From: Clostridiales bacterium DTU083
GTDB lineage: Bacteria; Bacillota; Clostridia; Caldicoprobacterales; DTU083
Length of the DNA stretch: 33,708 nt
Direction of reading: 5' to 3'
Assembly (NCBI GenBank): GCA_001512915.1
Contig: LFTC01000022.1
Span: 7,620-41,327, forward strand
Below are positions 9,072-18,217 of this stretch, piece after piece. A program made the translations under genes and the position numbers. The notes below the pieces were generated by a model. The model did not search any database and was not told where the DNA came from. It was given only the letters and a program-made list of their open reading frames with translations. Each line of letters opens with the position of its first letter. Positions within the stretch are counted from its first letter, which is position 1.

Positions 9072-10196
9072 ATGCGGCCAACCAGGGTTATTATAGATTT
9101 AAATCGCTTGAGAAACAATATAAAAGAAATAAGATCAGTGATAAAAGAAAAAACTTCAATAATGGCAGTAGTGAAAGCTAATGCTTATGGTCATGGATTG
9201 GTACAGATCGCCAAATGTGCAGCTGAATCCGGTGTAGAGTGGCTGGGTGTTGCTTTACCAGAAGAAGGTATGGAACTTAGAAAAAGCGGAATATCGCTGC
9301 CTATTTTAGTACTGGGAGACGCAAGCAGAGAACAATGTGAAATATCAGTTAGATACGATTTAACACAGGCAGTTCCTTCTTTGATTACAGCGCATCATCT
9401 AAATGATATAGCCCTTAATTCAGGTAAGAAAGCAAAAGTTCACATCAAGCTTGACACAGGCATGGGTAGAATTGGTTTTAATTCTGTTAAAGAATTAAAA
9501 ACAGTAGTTAAGGAAATGCAAAATATGCGAGGAATTAGTATTGAAGGTGTGTTTACACATCTGGCGACAGCAGATGAAGAGAACTCTGACTATACAATAA
9601 AACAAATTAATTGCATGGAAAAAATGTTGGAGGAAATTAAAGAAAGCGGTTTGCAAATAGACTGCATTCATGTCAGTAACAGTGCAGGAATATTAATGTA
9701 TCCTCAGTCTCATTACAATATGGTGAGATGTGGGATCAGCATGTATGGATATTTTCCTTCTACATTTGTAAAAGAACGAACAGGAATTGCACTTAAACCT
9801 ATAATGCAATGGGAAACTCGGATTCTTTTCATCAAAACTTTGGAAACGGGGTCCAGCGTAAGCTATGGGCGAAGCTTTATAGCATCTTCTCCCAGAAAGG
9901 TAGCGACTTTGCCTGTGGGATATGCTGATGGTTATAAAAGGTTGTTTGGAAATCGTGCATCCGTTTTAATCCGCGGCAGGCGTGCACCTGTAATAGGCAG
10001 AGTCTGTATGGATCAGATAATGGTAGATATTACAGACATTCCGGAAGCGGAAATAGGAGATCAGGTAGTTTTGCTGGGAGAACAAGGAAATGAAAAAATA
10101 ACAGCAGATGAACTTGCAGATTTGTGCGGTACAATATCTTATGAAATTCTAGCCTCCATTAGCGATAGAGTGCCTAGGATATATAAGGAAGGATAA
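9072..10196 (+). CDS. alr: Alanine racemase
   Basis: AVVKANAYGHGLVQIA PLP-lysine motif, LDTGMGRIGF, PVGYADGYKR, GRVCMDQIMVDIT. Confidence 0.97.
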   Translation: MRPTRVIIDLNRLRNNIKEIRSVIKEKTSIMAVVKANAYGHGLVQIAKCAAESGVEWLGVALPEEGMELRKSGISLPILVLGDASREQCEISVRYDLTQAVPSLITAHHLNDIALNSGKKAKVHIKLDTGMGRIGFNSVKELKTVVKEMQNMRGISIEGVFTHLATADEENSDYTIKQINCMEKMLEEIKESGLQIDCIHVSNSAGILMYPQSHYNMVRCGISMYGYFPSTFVKERTGIALKPIMQWETRILFIKTLETGSSVSYGRSFIASSPRKVATLPVGYADGYKRLFGNRASVLIRGRRAPVIGRVCMDQIMVDITDIPEAEIGDQVVLLGEQGNEKITADELADLCGTISYEILASISDRVPRIYKEG

Positions 10197-10209
10197 TAGG
10201 TGGGTCCAT

Positions 10210-10803
10210 ATGAACAAAGATGAATTAAGACGTTGCATGATTGCACGTAGGAACAGCCTGAATAATAAAGACATAGAAAAAAAAAGTCAAACAATCATTT
10301 CTAATTTATCAAAACTGTCTGTCTATAAATACTCAAAGTTTATTTTTGTTTACGTGAGTTTTAGGAGTGAGGTAATAACCAAGGGTTTTATTATGAATGC
10401 AATTAAGGATGGCAAACGTATAGCAGTTCCAATTACTCTGGCTGAAAAAAAAATAATACAGCCCTGTGAGATAAGAAGCTTAAACGAGTTAGCTCCTGGG
10501 ACCTGGGGAATATTGGAACCAAAGAAAGGAAATTATAAAGTAGTAGACAGTAGCCAGATCGATTTGGCAATAGTGCCCGGCCTGGCTTTTGATTACTCAT
10601 TTAACCGCTTAGGATATGGAGCTGGCTATTATGATCGGTTTCTTCCATCCATGAACAGTTTGGCTATAAAAATAGGGATTTGTTATGATTTTCAACTTAT
10701 TGACAGTTTACCGGCTGAAAAATATGATATTCCCATGGATGTGATAATAACCGAAAAAAGACTTCTGTTTCGTGATCCAAATAAAATAAGTTTGAGGAAA
10801 TAA
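10210..10803 (+). CDS. 5-formyltetrahydrofolate cyclo-ligase
   Basis: LAIVPGLAFDYSFNRLGYGAGYYDRFL signature. Confidence 0.93.
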   Translation: MNKDELRRCMIARRNSLNNKDIEKKSQTIISNLSKLSVYKYSKFIFVYVSFRSEVITKGFIMNAIKDGKRIAVPITLAEKKIIQPCEIRSLNELAPGTWGILEPKKGNYKVVDSSQIDLAIVPGLAFDYSFNRLGYGAGYYDRFLPSMNSLAIKIGICYDFQLIDSLPAEKYDIPMDVIITEKRLLFRDPNKISLRK

Positions 10804-10806
10804 ACC

Positions 10807-10829
10807 AAGCACTGCATAGTGCTTTTTTT
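10807..10829 (+). terminator. Rho-independent terminator
   Basis: AAGCACT-GCAT-AGTGCTT followed by a T-run. Confidence 0.8.
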
Positions 10830-10911
10830 ATTTAGAAGCAAAGTTTATCCTTAGTATAAAACTATCAGATGTCTGGAAAAATATATGTATTGATGATTCA
10901 GGAGGAATGAA

Positions 10912-11730
10912 ATGCAGAATAATAAGCAGGGTATCTTAATAATTATAGGTGGTGCTGAAGATAAAGATAATGATTGTACTATTTTAAAAAAAACAGCCGA
11001 ACTATCTGGCGGTAAGAATGGTAAAATTGTTATTTTGACCGTAGCCACAGATTTTCCCTATCAGACGGGTAAGGAATATAAGCTATTATTTAATAAAATG
11101 GGTGTATTGAATGTAGACACTTTGCATATTGAAAACAGAAATGATTCCAATGATGAAGAAAACCTAAAACGTTTGGAAGAAGCAAACTGTATATTTTTTA
11201 CCGGTGGTGACCAATTAAAAATAACTAGTCTTATTGGAGGAACTGCAATTGAAAAATTTATTAAAGAAGCATATCTGACCGGTTTAATTGTTGCCGGTAC
11301 AAGTGCGGGGGCTTCAGTAATGAGCGAAACCATGATAACTTCCGGTATTGATGATGAGGCACCTAAAAGGTGCACAGTGAAAATGGCACCGGGACTGGGA
11401 TTAATTCATGGAGTAGTTATAGATCAGCATTTTGCACAAAGGGGCCGGATAGGCAGGCTTTTGGCTGCAGTTGCTCAAAATCCACACGTACTGGGCATCG
11501 GTTTAGATGAAGATACAGCGATTATTGTAAAGCCTGATAATACTTTTGAAGTAATTGGGTCCAATGCAGTTACTATTTTAGATGGTATACACAGCAGTTA
11601 TTCAAATGTATCTGAATCTCATCCAGATGACATATTAGCAATGACAGACATAAAACTGCATATTTTACCCCAACATCATGAGTTTAACCTATCTACGAGA
11701 GAACCTATCCCAAGGAGGTTTACATTTTGA
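10912..11730 (+). CDS. cphB: Cyanophycinase
   Basis: S51-like GGAEDKDND, IFFTGGDQLKI, nucleophile motif GTSAGASVMSETMI, GLGLIHGVVIDQHFAQRGRIGRLL; directly upstream of cphA. Confidence 0.93.
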   Translation: MQNNKQGILIIIGGAEDKDNDCTILKKTAELSGGKNGKIVILTVATDFPYQTGKEYKLLFNKMGVLNVDTLHIENRNDSNDEENLKRLEEANCIFFTGGDQLKITSLIGGTAIEKFIKEAYLTGLIVAGTSAGASVMSETMITSGIDDEAPKRCTVKMAPGLGLIHGVVIDQHFAQRGRIGRLLAAVAQNPHVLGIGLDEDTAIIVKPDNTFEVIGSNAVTILDGIHSSYSNVSESHPDDILAMTDIKLHILPQHHEFNLSTREPIPRRFTF

Positions 11731-14381
11731 TAATACAAGAAATAAAGGCATATGATGGAAGAAACATATATAGTCATCAAAAAGTTGTTAAAATGGTAGT
11801 TGATTTAAAAGAATGGGATGACATTCCTACAAATAAGATTCCAAACTTCAATAATAGGTTGCTTAAACTGCTTCCTGGCCTGTCATTGCATCATTGTTCA
11901 TTAGGATATGAAGGCGGATTCAAGAAGAGATTAATGGAAGGTACATATTTAGCCCATGTAATAGAACATACAGCTCTGGAGTTGCTGAATTGCATTGGTC
12001 ACAAAGTTTCTTTCGGGCGAGCAAGAAGAATTGGGGAGACAAGCCGTTATACTATTATTTACGCTCAACTAGAAGAGCATACTGGCATAGAGGCTGGAAA
12101 AATCTCAGTAAAATTGATTCAGGCCCTTTGTCTACAACGGGAATTTGACATGGAAAGAAATATAAAAAGACTGCAAGAAATGGCTTGGAGGTACTGCTTA
12201 GGTCCAAGTACGCAAGCGATAGTTGATGCTGCTTTAGAACGGGGCATTCCTGTTACACGGATTGGAAAGGGAAGCATTGTTCAGCTAGGTTATGGGAAGT
12301 ATCATAAGAAAATAGAGGGCACTTTAACCGATAATACCAGTTGTATATCCGTAGACATGGCCTGCGATAAAACCATTACAAAAGAGCTTCTTAATCAAGC
12401 AGGCATACCAGTACCTGATGGCAGGGTTTGCAGAACTATAGAAGAAGCTATTGAGGCCGCTGAAGCAATTGGTTATCCAATGGTGATAAAACCGGTAAAT
12501 GGCAATCAAGGTAAGGGGGTTTCATTAAACATACAGACACATGAAGAGATACCTAATGCATTTCGGATTGCTAAAAAGTATTCAGAGAATGTACTTTTGG
12601 AAGAGTATATTTATGGAAACGATTATAGAATTTTAGTTGTAGGAGACCAGGTTTCGGCTGTAGCATTACGTATACCAGCCAGTGTAGTAGGAGATGGCAT
12701 CAGTACAATAGAGCAGCTAGTAAATAAAAAAAATAATGATGCGAGGCGGGGAGAAGGACATGAGCTTCCGCTTACTAAGATAAAATTGGACGAGATCAGT
12801 CTGATAACGTTGGGGAAGCAAGGTTATACACCTGAAAGCATACCTAATAAGGGAATAAGGGTTTTTCTAAAAGAAAATGGAAACCTTAGTACCGGAGGTG
12901 AAGCAATTGACTGTACTGATAAGATTCATCCCGATAATCAGGAACTGGCTGTTCGCGCTGCCAGAATTCTCGGATTGGATATAGCAGGTATTGATATCAA
13001 ATGTAAGAACATAAGCAAACCTTTGCGCTCGGAGAATGGTGCAGTAATTGAAGTAAATGCATCTCCCGGGATACGCATGCATCTTTTCCCTTCCAAAGGA
13101 AAAGCAAGAAAGGTTGGCAATGCAATAATAGATATGCTGTTTCCATATGGAAGCAAGCACTCCGTACCAATTGTTTCAGTTACCGGCACTAACGGCAAGA
13201 CAACAACTACAAGGATGATAGCCCATATATTAAAAGTATATGGTTTGTGTGTCGGAATGACTACTACTGGGGGAGTGTTTATAAATGATAAATGCATAAT
13301 GAAAGGTGACACAACTGGGCCTTTAAGTGCGAAAATGCTTTTAACTGACAAGGCAATAGATGTTGCAGTTCTGGAAACAGCTAGAGGAGGAATAATTCGT
13401 TCCGGTTTAGGCTATGACTTGGCAGATGTAGGGGTATTGACCAACATAAGCGAAGACCATCTTGGTCTGGATGGAGTTAACACTTTGGAGGATATGCTGC
13501 ATGTCAAGTCTTTAGTGATAGAAGCTATAAAAAGCAATGGTTATGCGGTATTAAATGCTGATGATAAGCTGGCAGTTCAGGCCGCTAAAAAAACGAAAGC
13601 CAATCTAATCTATTTTTCTCTTCAGGAAGATAATTTGATTGTACACCAACATATATTAAATGGAGGAATAGCCGCATTTGTTAAGGATAACTATATAACA
13701 TTAGCCACAGGAAATGGATTTTTAAAGAGTCTGTCTGTCACCCAGATACCCGCTACTTATGGAGGGAAGCTAGCATATAATATAGAAAATAGCCTTGCTG
13801 CTTTTTGTGCAGTTTATGCTTTAAATATACCTCTACAAGTGATTGAAAATGCCTTAACTTCTTTTTATTGTGATGAGATACACAATCCTGGCAGGTTTAA
13901 TGTGTTTAACATTAGAGATTTTCGCATCGTTGTAGATTATGGGCATAATTTGGCGGGATATAAAAAAGTAATTGAAGCAATTAAAAAGTTGGGCGGCTCA
14001 CGTTTAATAGGTATCATAGGCACACCAGGAAATCGAAGTGATGATTCCGTTAGAGCCATAGGTTATGTAGCAGGAAAGTCTTTTCACAAAATTATAATAA
14101 AAGAAGATAAAAATTTAAGAGGTCGAAAGGCAGGAGAAGTCTCAAGATTGTTGTTGGAAGGGGTTCTTGAAGCCGGATTATCTGAAAAATCGGTAAGACT
14201 AATTCAATATGAAGATGAAGCATTGCGCACAGCAATTAGAGAAGCTGCAGCCGGTGATATTATTGTTGTTTTTTACGAAGATTTAGAGTCTATAATGGAT
14301 GTGATCAATCATGAGGCATCAAAAGCAGCAGTTGAGAACAGTTCAAAAGATATAACAAAGTTTAAATTGATTAAAGCATAG
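11727..14381 (+). CDS. cphA: Cyanophycin synthetase
   Basis: ATP-grasp domain (YPMVIKPVNGNQGKGVSLNI), Mur-ligase-like domain (VTGTNGKTTTTRMIAHIL, TNISEDHLGLDG, NPGRFNVFNIRDFRIVVDYGHN). TTG start overlaps the cphB stop by 4 nt; AAGGAGG RBS. Confidence 0.96.
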   Translation: MIIQEIKAYDGRNIYSHQKVVKMVVDLKEWDDIPTNKIPNFNNRLLKLLPGLSLHHCSLGYEGGFKKRLMEGTYLAHVIEHTALELLNCIGHKVSFGRARRIGETSRYTIIYAQLEEHTGIEAGKISVKLIQALCLQREFDMERNIKRLQEMAWRYCLGPSTQAIVDAALERGIPVTRIGKGSIVQLGYGKYHKKIEGTLTDNTSCISVDMACDKTITKELLNQAGIPVPDGRVCRTIEEAIEAAEAIGYPMVIKPVNGNQGKGVSLNIQTHEEIPNAFRIAKKYSENVLLEEYIYGNDYRILVVGDQVSAVALRIPASVVGDGISTIEQLVNKKNNDARRGEGHELPLTKIKLDEISLITLGKQGYTPESIPNKGIRVFLKENGNLSTGGEAIDCTDKIHPDNQELAVRAARILGLDIAGIDIKCKNISKPLRSENGAVIEVNASPGIRMHLFPSKGKARKVGNAIIDMLFPYGSKHSVPIVSVTGTNGKTTTTRMIAHILKVYGLCVGMTTTGGVFINDKCIMKGDTTGPLSAKMLLTDKAIDVAVLETARGGIIRSGLGYDLADVGVLTNISEDHLGLDGVNTLEDMLHVKSLVIEAIKSNGYAVLNADDKLAVQAAKKTKANLIYFSLQEDNLIVHQHILNGGIAAFVKDNYITLATGNGFLKSLSVTQIPATYGGKLAYNIENSLAAFCAVYALNIPLQVIENALTSFYCDEIHNPGRFNVFNIRDFRIVVDYGHNLAGYKKVIEAIKKLGGSRLIGIIGTPGNRSDDSVRAIGYVAGKSFHKIIIKEDKNLRGRKAGEVSRLLLEGVLEAGLSEKSVRLIQYEDEALRTAIREAAAGDIIVVFYEDLESIMDVINHEASKAAVENSSKDITKFKLIKA

Positions 14382-14414
14382 GAGTCATTTGCAACAGAAT
14401 AGAGCTTATCAGTG

Positions 14415-14440
14415 AAACCTGGAAAGTTTCCAGGTTTTTA
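14415..14440 (+). terminator. Rho-independent terminator after cphA
   Basis: AAACCTGGAAA-GTTTCCAGGTTTTTA. Confidence 0.85.
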
Positions 14441-14540
14441 TTATGATTGTATGAAAAATGACATTTTTTACTTTTACTTGATGTTTGGCAATACAAAAAA
14501 AATGTTATAATATTGTGGAGCGGCATTAGGAGGTATGTTT

Positions 14541-15455
14541 GTGGTTAGGTTTAAAGAGATACAGCTTGAGGACAAATCATTGTTTGATAGGTATTTTTCT
14601 GCTAGATCCTATGAAAACTCCGAATTCACTTTTACTAATCTATTCATATGGCGACTATCTTATAATTTTAAGTATTCTATTGTACATGATCATTTATGTA
14701 TAATGGCAAAGTACCGGGATAAATATCCGTGTGTTTTTGCCCCATTAAGCCTTACAGCGCCTGATTACGAAAAAGTTTTGTTAGTTTTGGCCGAATATTT
14801 CCATAATATGAATTATCCATTGATATTAAAATCTGTACCGGAAGAAATAAAAGCTGAAATAGAAGCTGCTATGCCGGGTAAAATAATATTTCGCGAAGAC
14901 CGCAATAATTTCGATTATGTATATCTTACTAAAGATCTGATCGAATTGAAAGGAAAAAAATTTCGGCAAAAAAGAAACCACATAAATAAATTTCTAAAGA
15001 ACTATGACTACCATTATGAAGAAATGTCAGATAATAATCTGGAAGAGTGTCTAAAGACTGAGCTTAAATGGCTTTCTCAACAAGGCAATTCCGAGGACCA
15101 GACTATATTGGAAGAAAAACAAGCGGTTGCTGAGGCCATTAAAAACTTTTATGCCCTGGAGCTTAAGGGTGGAGTCATACGTGTACATGGAAAGGTTAGG
15201 GCTTTTGCCTTGGGGGAGCTGCTTAATCCAGATATGGCAGTAGTACATATAGAAAAAGCGAATACCGATTATGCAGGCGCTTTTAATATGATAAACTGGC
15301 TGTTTACACAGCATGCTTGGTCAGGTGTAACATATATAAACCGTGAAGAAGATATGGGTATTCCCGGATTGAGAAAAGCCAAATTGTCATATAATCCTAT
15401 AAAAATGGTTAAAAAGTATACCGGATTCTTATTGGGGAAAGGTGTTATAAAATGA
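14541..15455 (+). CDS. DUF2156 / phosphatidylglycerol lysyltransferase-like domain protein
   Basis: Sequence resembles DUF2156 (EFTFTNLFIWR, FRQKRNHINKFLKNY, VHIEKANTDYAGAFNMINWLF, INREEDMGIPGLRKAKLSYNPIKMVKKY). AGGAGG at 14528-14533 favours GTG 14541 over ATG 14535. Confidence 0.85.
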   Translation: MVRFKEIQLEDKSLFDRYFSARSYENSEFTFTNLFIWRLSYNFKYSIVHDHLCIMAKYRDKYPCVFAPLSLTAPDYEKVLLVLAEYFHNMNYPLILKSVPEEIKAEIEAAMPGKIIFREDRNNFDYVYLTKDLIELKGKKFRQKRNHINKFLKNYDYHYEEMSDNNLEECLKTELKWLSQQGNSEDQTILEEKQAVAEAIKNFYALELKGGVIRVHGKVRAFALGELLNPDMAVVHIEKANTDYAGAFNMINWLFTQHAWSGVTYINREEDMGIPGLRKAKLSYNPIKMVKKYTGFLLGKGVIK

Positions 15456-16624
15456 TCAGGCTGGCTAATGATCGAGACATTACACAAATAATAGATTTAT
15501 GGAATTATTGTTTTGACGATTCACCTGAATTTGTTGATTTCTACTTTAAAACATGTTTTAAATCATATAATACCGTTGTTTCAGAAGAAGATGGCAGGAT
15601 CCAATCCTGCCTTCAGTTACTTCCTTATCGGATGATGTTAAGAGAAAGAGAAACACCCATATCCTACATTGTAGGAGTGGCTACTTGGCCTGAATATAGA
15701 AGACAAGGACTTATTAAAAAACTACTTCAATTTGCTGACAAAGTTATGCATGAACGAGGGATATTCCATTCAATTTTATTACCTTTTCAATATGATTTTT
15801 ACCGTAAATATGGTTGGGAAGTGTGCTATGAATTTTTGACCTATAAAGCTATAGATTTTTCTAATTACCATGTAAAGAATAAGCCGACAGAATTAAAATC
15901 TAACAGTAAATTTATTAAAGTCGGCAAAGAAGGTAATTTCGACAAACTTTCCAAATGTTATAAACAGTACATGAAATATTTTAATGGGTATATTATGCGA
16001 GGAAATAAAGAGTGGCAAAAAATAATACAGGATACTGAGATTGCGGGCGGGGCATGTTATCTTTATGAAGAAAAAGAAAGTCCTTCAGGCTATATTATTT
16101 ATACAAAAAATGAGAAATCACTTAATATAAATGAACTAGTTTATCTTTCCAATGAAGCTAAGGCTGAGTTAATCAAATTAGCATTTTCTCATCTTGGACA
16201 AGTTAATCAAATTAGTAGAAAAGCACCTTTCTGGGATTTGGATTATTTATTTATGAAAGATTCAAGGGGAATTATAGAAAAAGAAACATTTGTAATGGGA
16301 AGAATACATGATGTTGTTAATGCACTATCAGGAATCTTTTATTCGGGAGAAGAGTTTGTAATAAGAGTAAAAGATGAATTTTATCAAAAAAATAACGGAA
16401 GTTTTCTTATAAAACAAAAGGCCGGAAATTCTTATTTAATAAGAACAAACCAAGAACCTGACTGTATATTGAATATAAGAACATTAAACCAGTTATTATG
16501 GGGTTATATTTCTCCTGAACTTGCTTTAATGGAGGGACTGATACAATTGAAAAACAGCAATGATATAGAAAAATTGGAACTATTATTTCCTAAAAAATAT
16601 AATTATATGACAGAAGATTTTTAA
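15452..16624 (+). CDS. GNAT-family N-acetyltransferase, Eis-like with SCP2-like C-terminus
   Basis: SYIVGVATWPEYRRQGLIKKLL acetyl-CoA binding motif; start overlaps the DUF2156 stop by 4 nt; C-terminal region resembles a sterol carrier domain. Confidence 0.85.
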   Translation: MIRLANDRDITQIIDLWNYCFDDSPEFVDFYFKTCFKSYNTVVSEEDGRIQSCLQLLPYRMMLRERETPISYIVGVATWPEYRRQGLIKKLLQFADKVMHERGIFHSILLPFQYDFYRKYGWEVCYEFLTYKAIDFSNYHVKNKPTELKSNSKFIKVGKEGNFDKLSKCYKQYMKYFNGYIMRGNKEWQKIIQDTEIAGGACYLYEEKESPSGYIIYTKNEKSLNINELVYLSNEAKAELIKLAFSHLGQVNQISRKAPFWDLDYLFMKDSRGIIEKETFVMGRIHDVVNALSGIFYSGEEFVIRVKDEFYQKNNGSFLIKQKAGNSYLIRTNQEPDCILNIRTLNQLLWGYISPELALMEGLIQLKNSNDIEKLELLFPKKYNYMTEDF

Positions 16625-16705
16625 TTCAAGCAATTAATATAAGAAATATCAGGACACATGTGATAAAATGGAAATATGACGGCAACCATTTCTAGGAGGG
16701 GTTCC

Positions 16706-18094
16706 ATGAACAAAAAGAGATTCCTTCTGTTCCTCATAACTTTTATTCTTATTATTTCCATTCCTGTCCTGTATTTTATTTTAAAACAGCCAAAATTTGA
16801 AACGGTACTCCATACAGCTTCAAATTTGGAAGAAGTAGAACAGTTTTATTACAGAGCAGTACCTGGCCTAAAACAAGCTGAAGAGGCTGGTTTGGTTCGT
16901 GATATAAACAAACAATTGGCTATACCTGGTCAGGAAACTACGCTCATTATCGACAAGATTTGGTATAACAGAACAGGAGCAATCATATTCTATCATGTAC
17001 AGGGAGCAAATGAAGCCGTTTATTTAGGAGGCGAATTCTATCTTCCAACCGATGAGCCTGCCGAAAAGCGGCCTTATCATGGCGATAAGTCCATTGGATC
17101 AGCTGATGAAAAAGGTATTATATATGATGGAAGTTTTTATAGTTGTTTAAAACTCCCTCCTCTATATGACAGCTCAGGCCAACCTGTATCGGAAATTGAA
17201 ACTCTTACCTTTACCCCTTTCATTAATCAATTCAATACAGAAAATAATAATCAACTGGAAAGCATTCTTTTGAAGTCATTTGATGTTGCATTAAATTATA
17301 ACCAAGAAGATGAAGCAGTTACCAAATTTCCGGTTGACAGTCAGATAGGAATTGAGGATAAACATCTTCGTATTTATCAAGTTGATGTCTCTCCTTCTGT
17401 TAACCGCATATATTTTCAATATCTTAACAGCGGCAGAGATAAGGTATATAGGATTAAGGGCTCGTATACAACCGATAAAGGTGAATTTCAGACATTTGAT
17501 GTATTTCCAACTGTAATTACGGATTATCCCTATCATTATATAATAGAAGTACCCCCATTTCATATAGTACCAGATACGGTACATGTAGAAATAGAGTCGT
17601 TAATATGCGTAGGTAGCGACAGCATCTCTTTTAAATTGGAGACAGATCAATTTGGTAATAGAAATAGATCATATGAGACAGAAATAGGCAAAAATCGTAT
17701 TAGAGGCACTGATATTTATATAAGGAATGTAACATTAAAGGACAATTTTGTGGAAATTTACATTACTTTTATGCCTGATAACGGAACGGAAACAAGGCCT
17801 TTATCTCGTGTATATCCTTTATCTCCTGTCTGGGTATGTGAGAACTCGTTATTAAAGGATAAAGCAAACTATTTAACTGTGTACAATTCCGATTATCAGA
17901 TGTTTAATATTGACAATTTATTTTATGGTTCAGATATCCTTCCTGAAGATGGGATATGTTTACGTTTGGATCGTAAATTCTGGAATGAATCAAATACCAT
18001 ATATTTACATATAAATAATTTAACTTATTCATATGAAATTAATAAATCGACACCTGTGACATTAGAAGAAGAACAAGATTCAGGCAGTGAATAA
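16706..18094 (+). CDS. Hypothetical membrane-anchored extracytoplasmic protein (DUF4179/DUF5643-like segments suspected)
   Basis: Start ATG 16706 after AGGAGGGG; N-terminal TM MNKKRFLLFLITFILIISIPVLYFIL, then a ~430-aa beta-rich-looking exterior; 'GQETTLIIDKIWYNRTGAIIFYHVQG' resembles extracytoplasmic domains of DUF4179-type proteins. Confidence 0.7.
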   Translation: MNKKRFLLFLITFILIISIPVLYFILKQPKFETVLHTASNLEEVEQFYYRAVPGLKQAEEAGLVRDINKQLAIPGQETTLIIDKIWYNRTGAIIFYHVQGANEAVYLGGEFYLPTDEPAEKRPYHGDKSIGSADEKGIIYDGSFYSCLKLPPLYDSSGQPVSEIETLTFTPFINQFNTENNNQLESILLKSFDVALNYNQEDEAVTKFPVDSQIGIEDKHLRIYQVDVSPSVNRIYFQYLNSGRDKVYRIKGSYTTDKGEFQTFDVFPTVITDYPYHYIIEVPPFHIVPDTVHVEIESLICVGSDSISFKLETDQFGNRNRSYETEIGKNRIRGTDIYIRNVTLKDNFVEIYITFMPDNGTETRPLSRVYPLSPVWVCENSLLKDKANYLTVYNSDYQMFNIDNLFYGSDILPEDGICLRLDRKFWNESNTIYLHINNLTYSYEINKSTPVTLEEEQDSGSE

Positions 18095-18110
18095 TAAAAT
18101 AATGTCAAAG

Positions 18111-18140
18111 AGCATGGAAACTAATCCATGCTTTTTTGTT
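18111..18140 (+). terminator. Rho-independent terminator
   Basis: AGCATGG-AAACTAAT-CCATGCT followed by TTTTT. Confidence 0.85.
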
Positions 18141-18217
18141 TAGAATAATACTGCCTTTTTTGTACAATCTAAAATTAGTTATTATATTCAATCTAAAAGT
18201 ACTGTTTGGAGGCTTTG

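Noticed and set aside
12938-13351. 137-aa minus-strand ORF inside cphA
   Set aside because: Antisense to well-conserved cphA motifs; no RBS or family resemblance.
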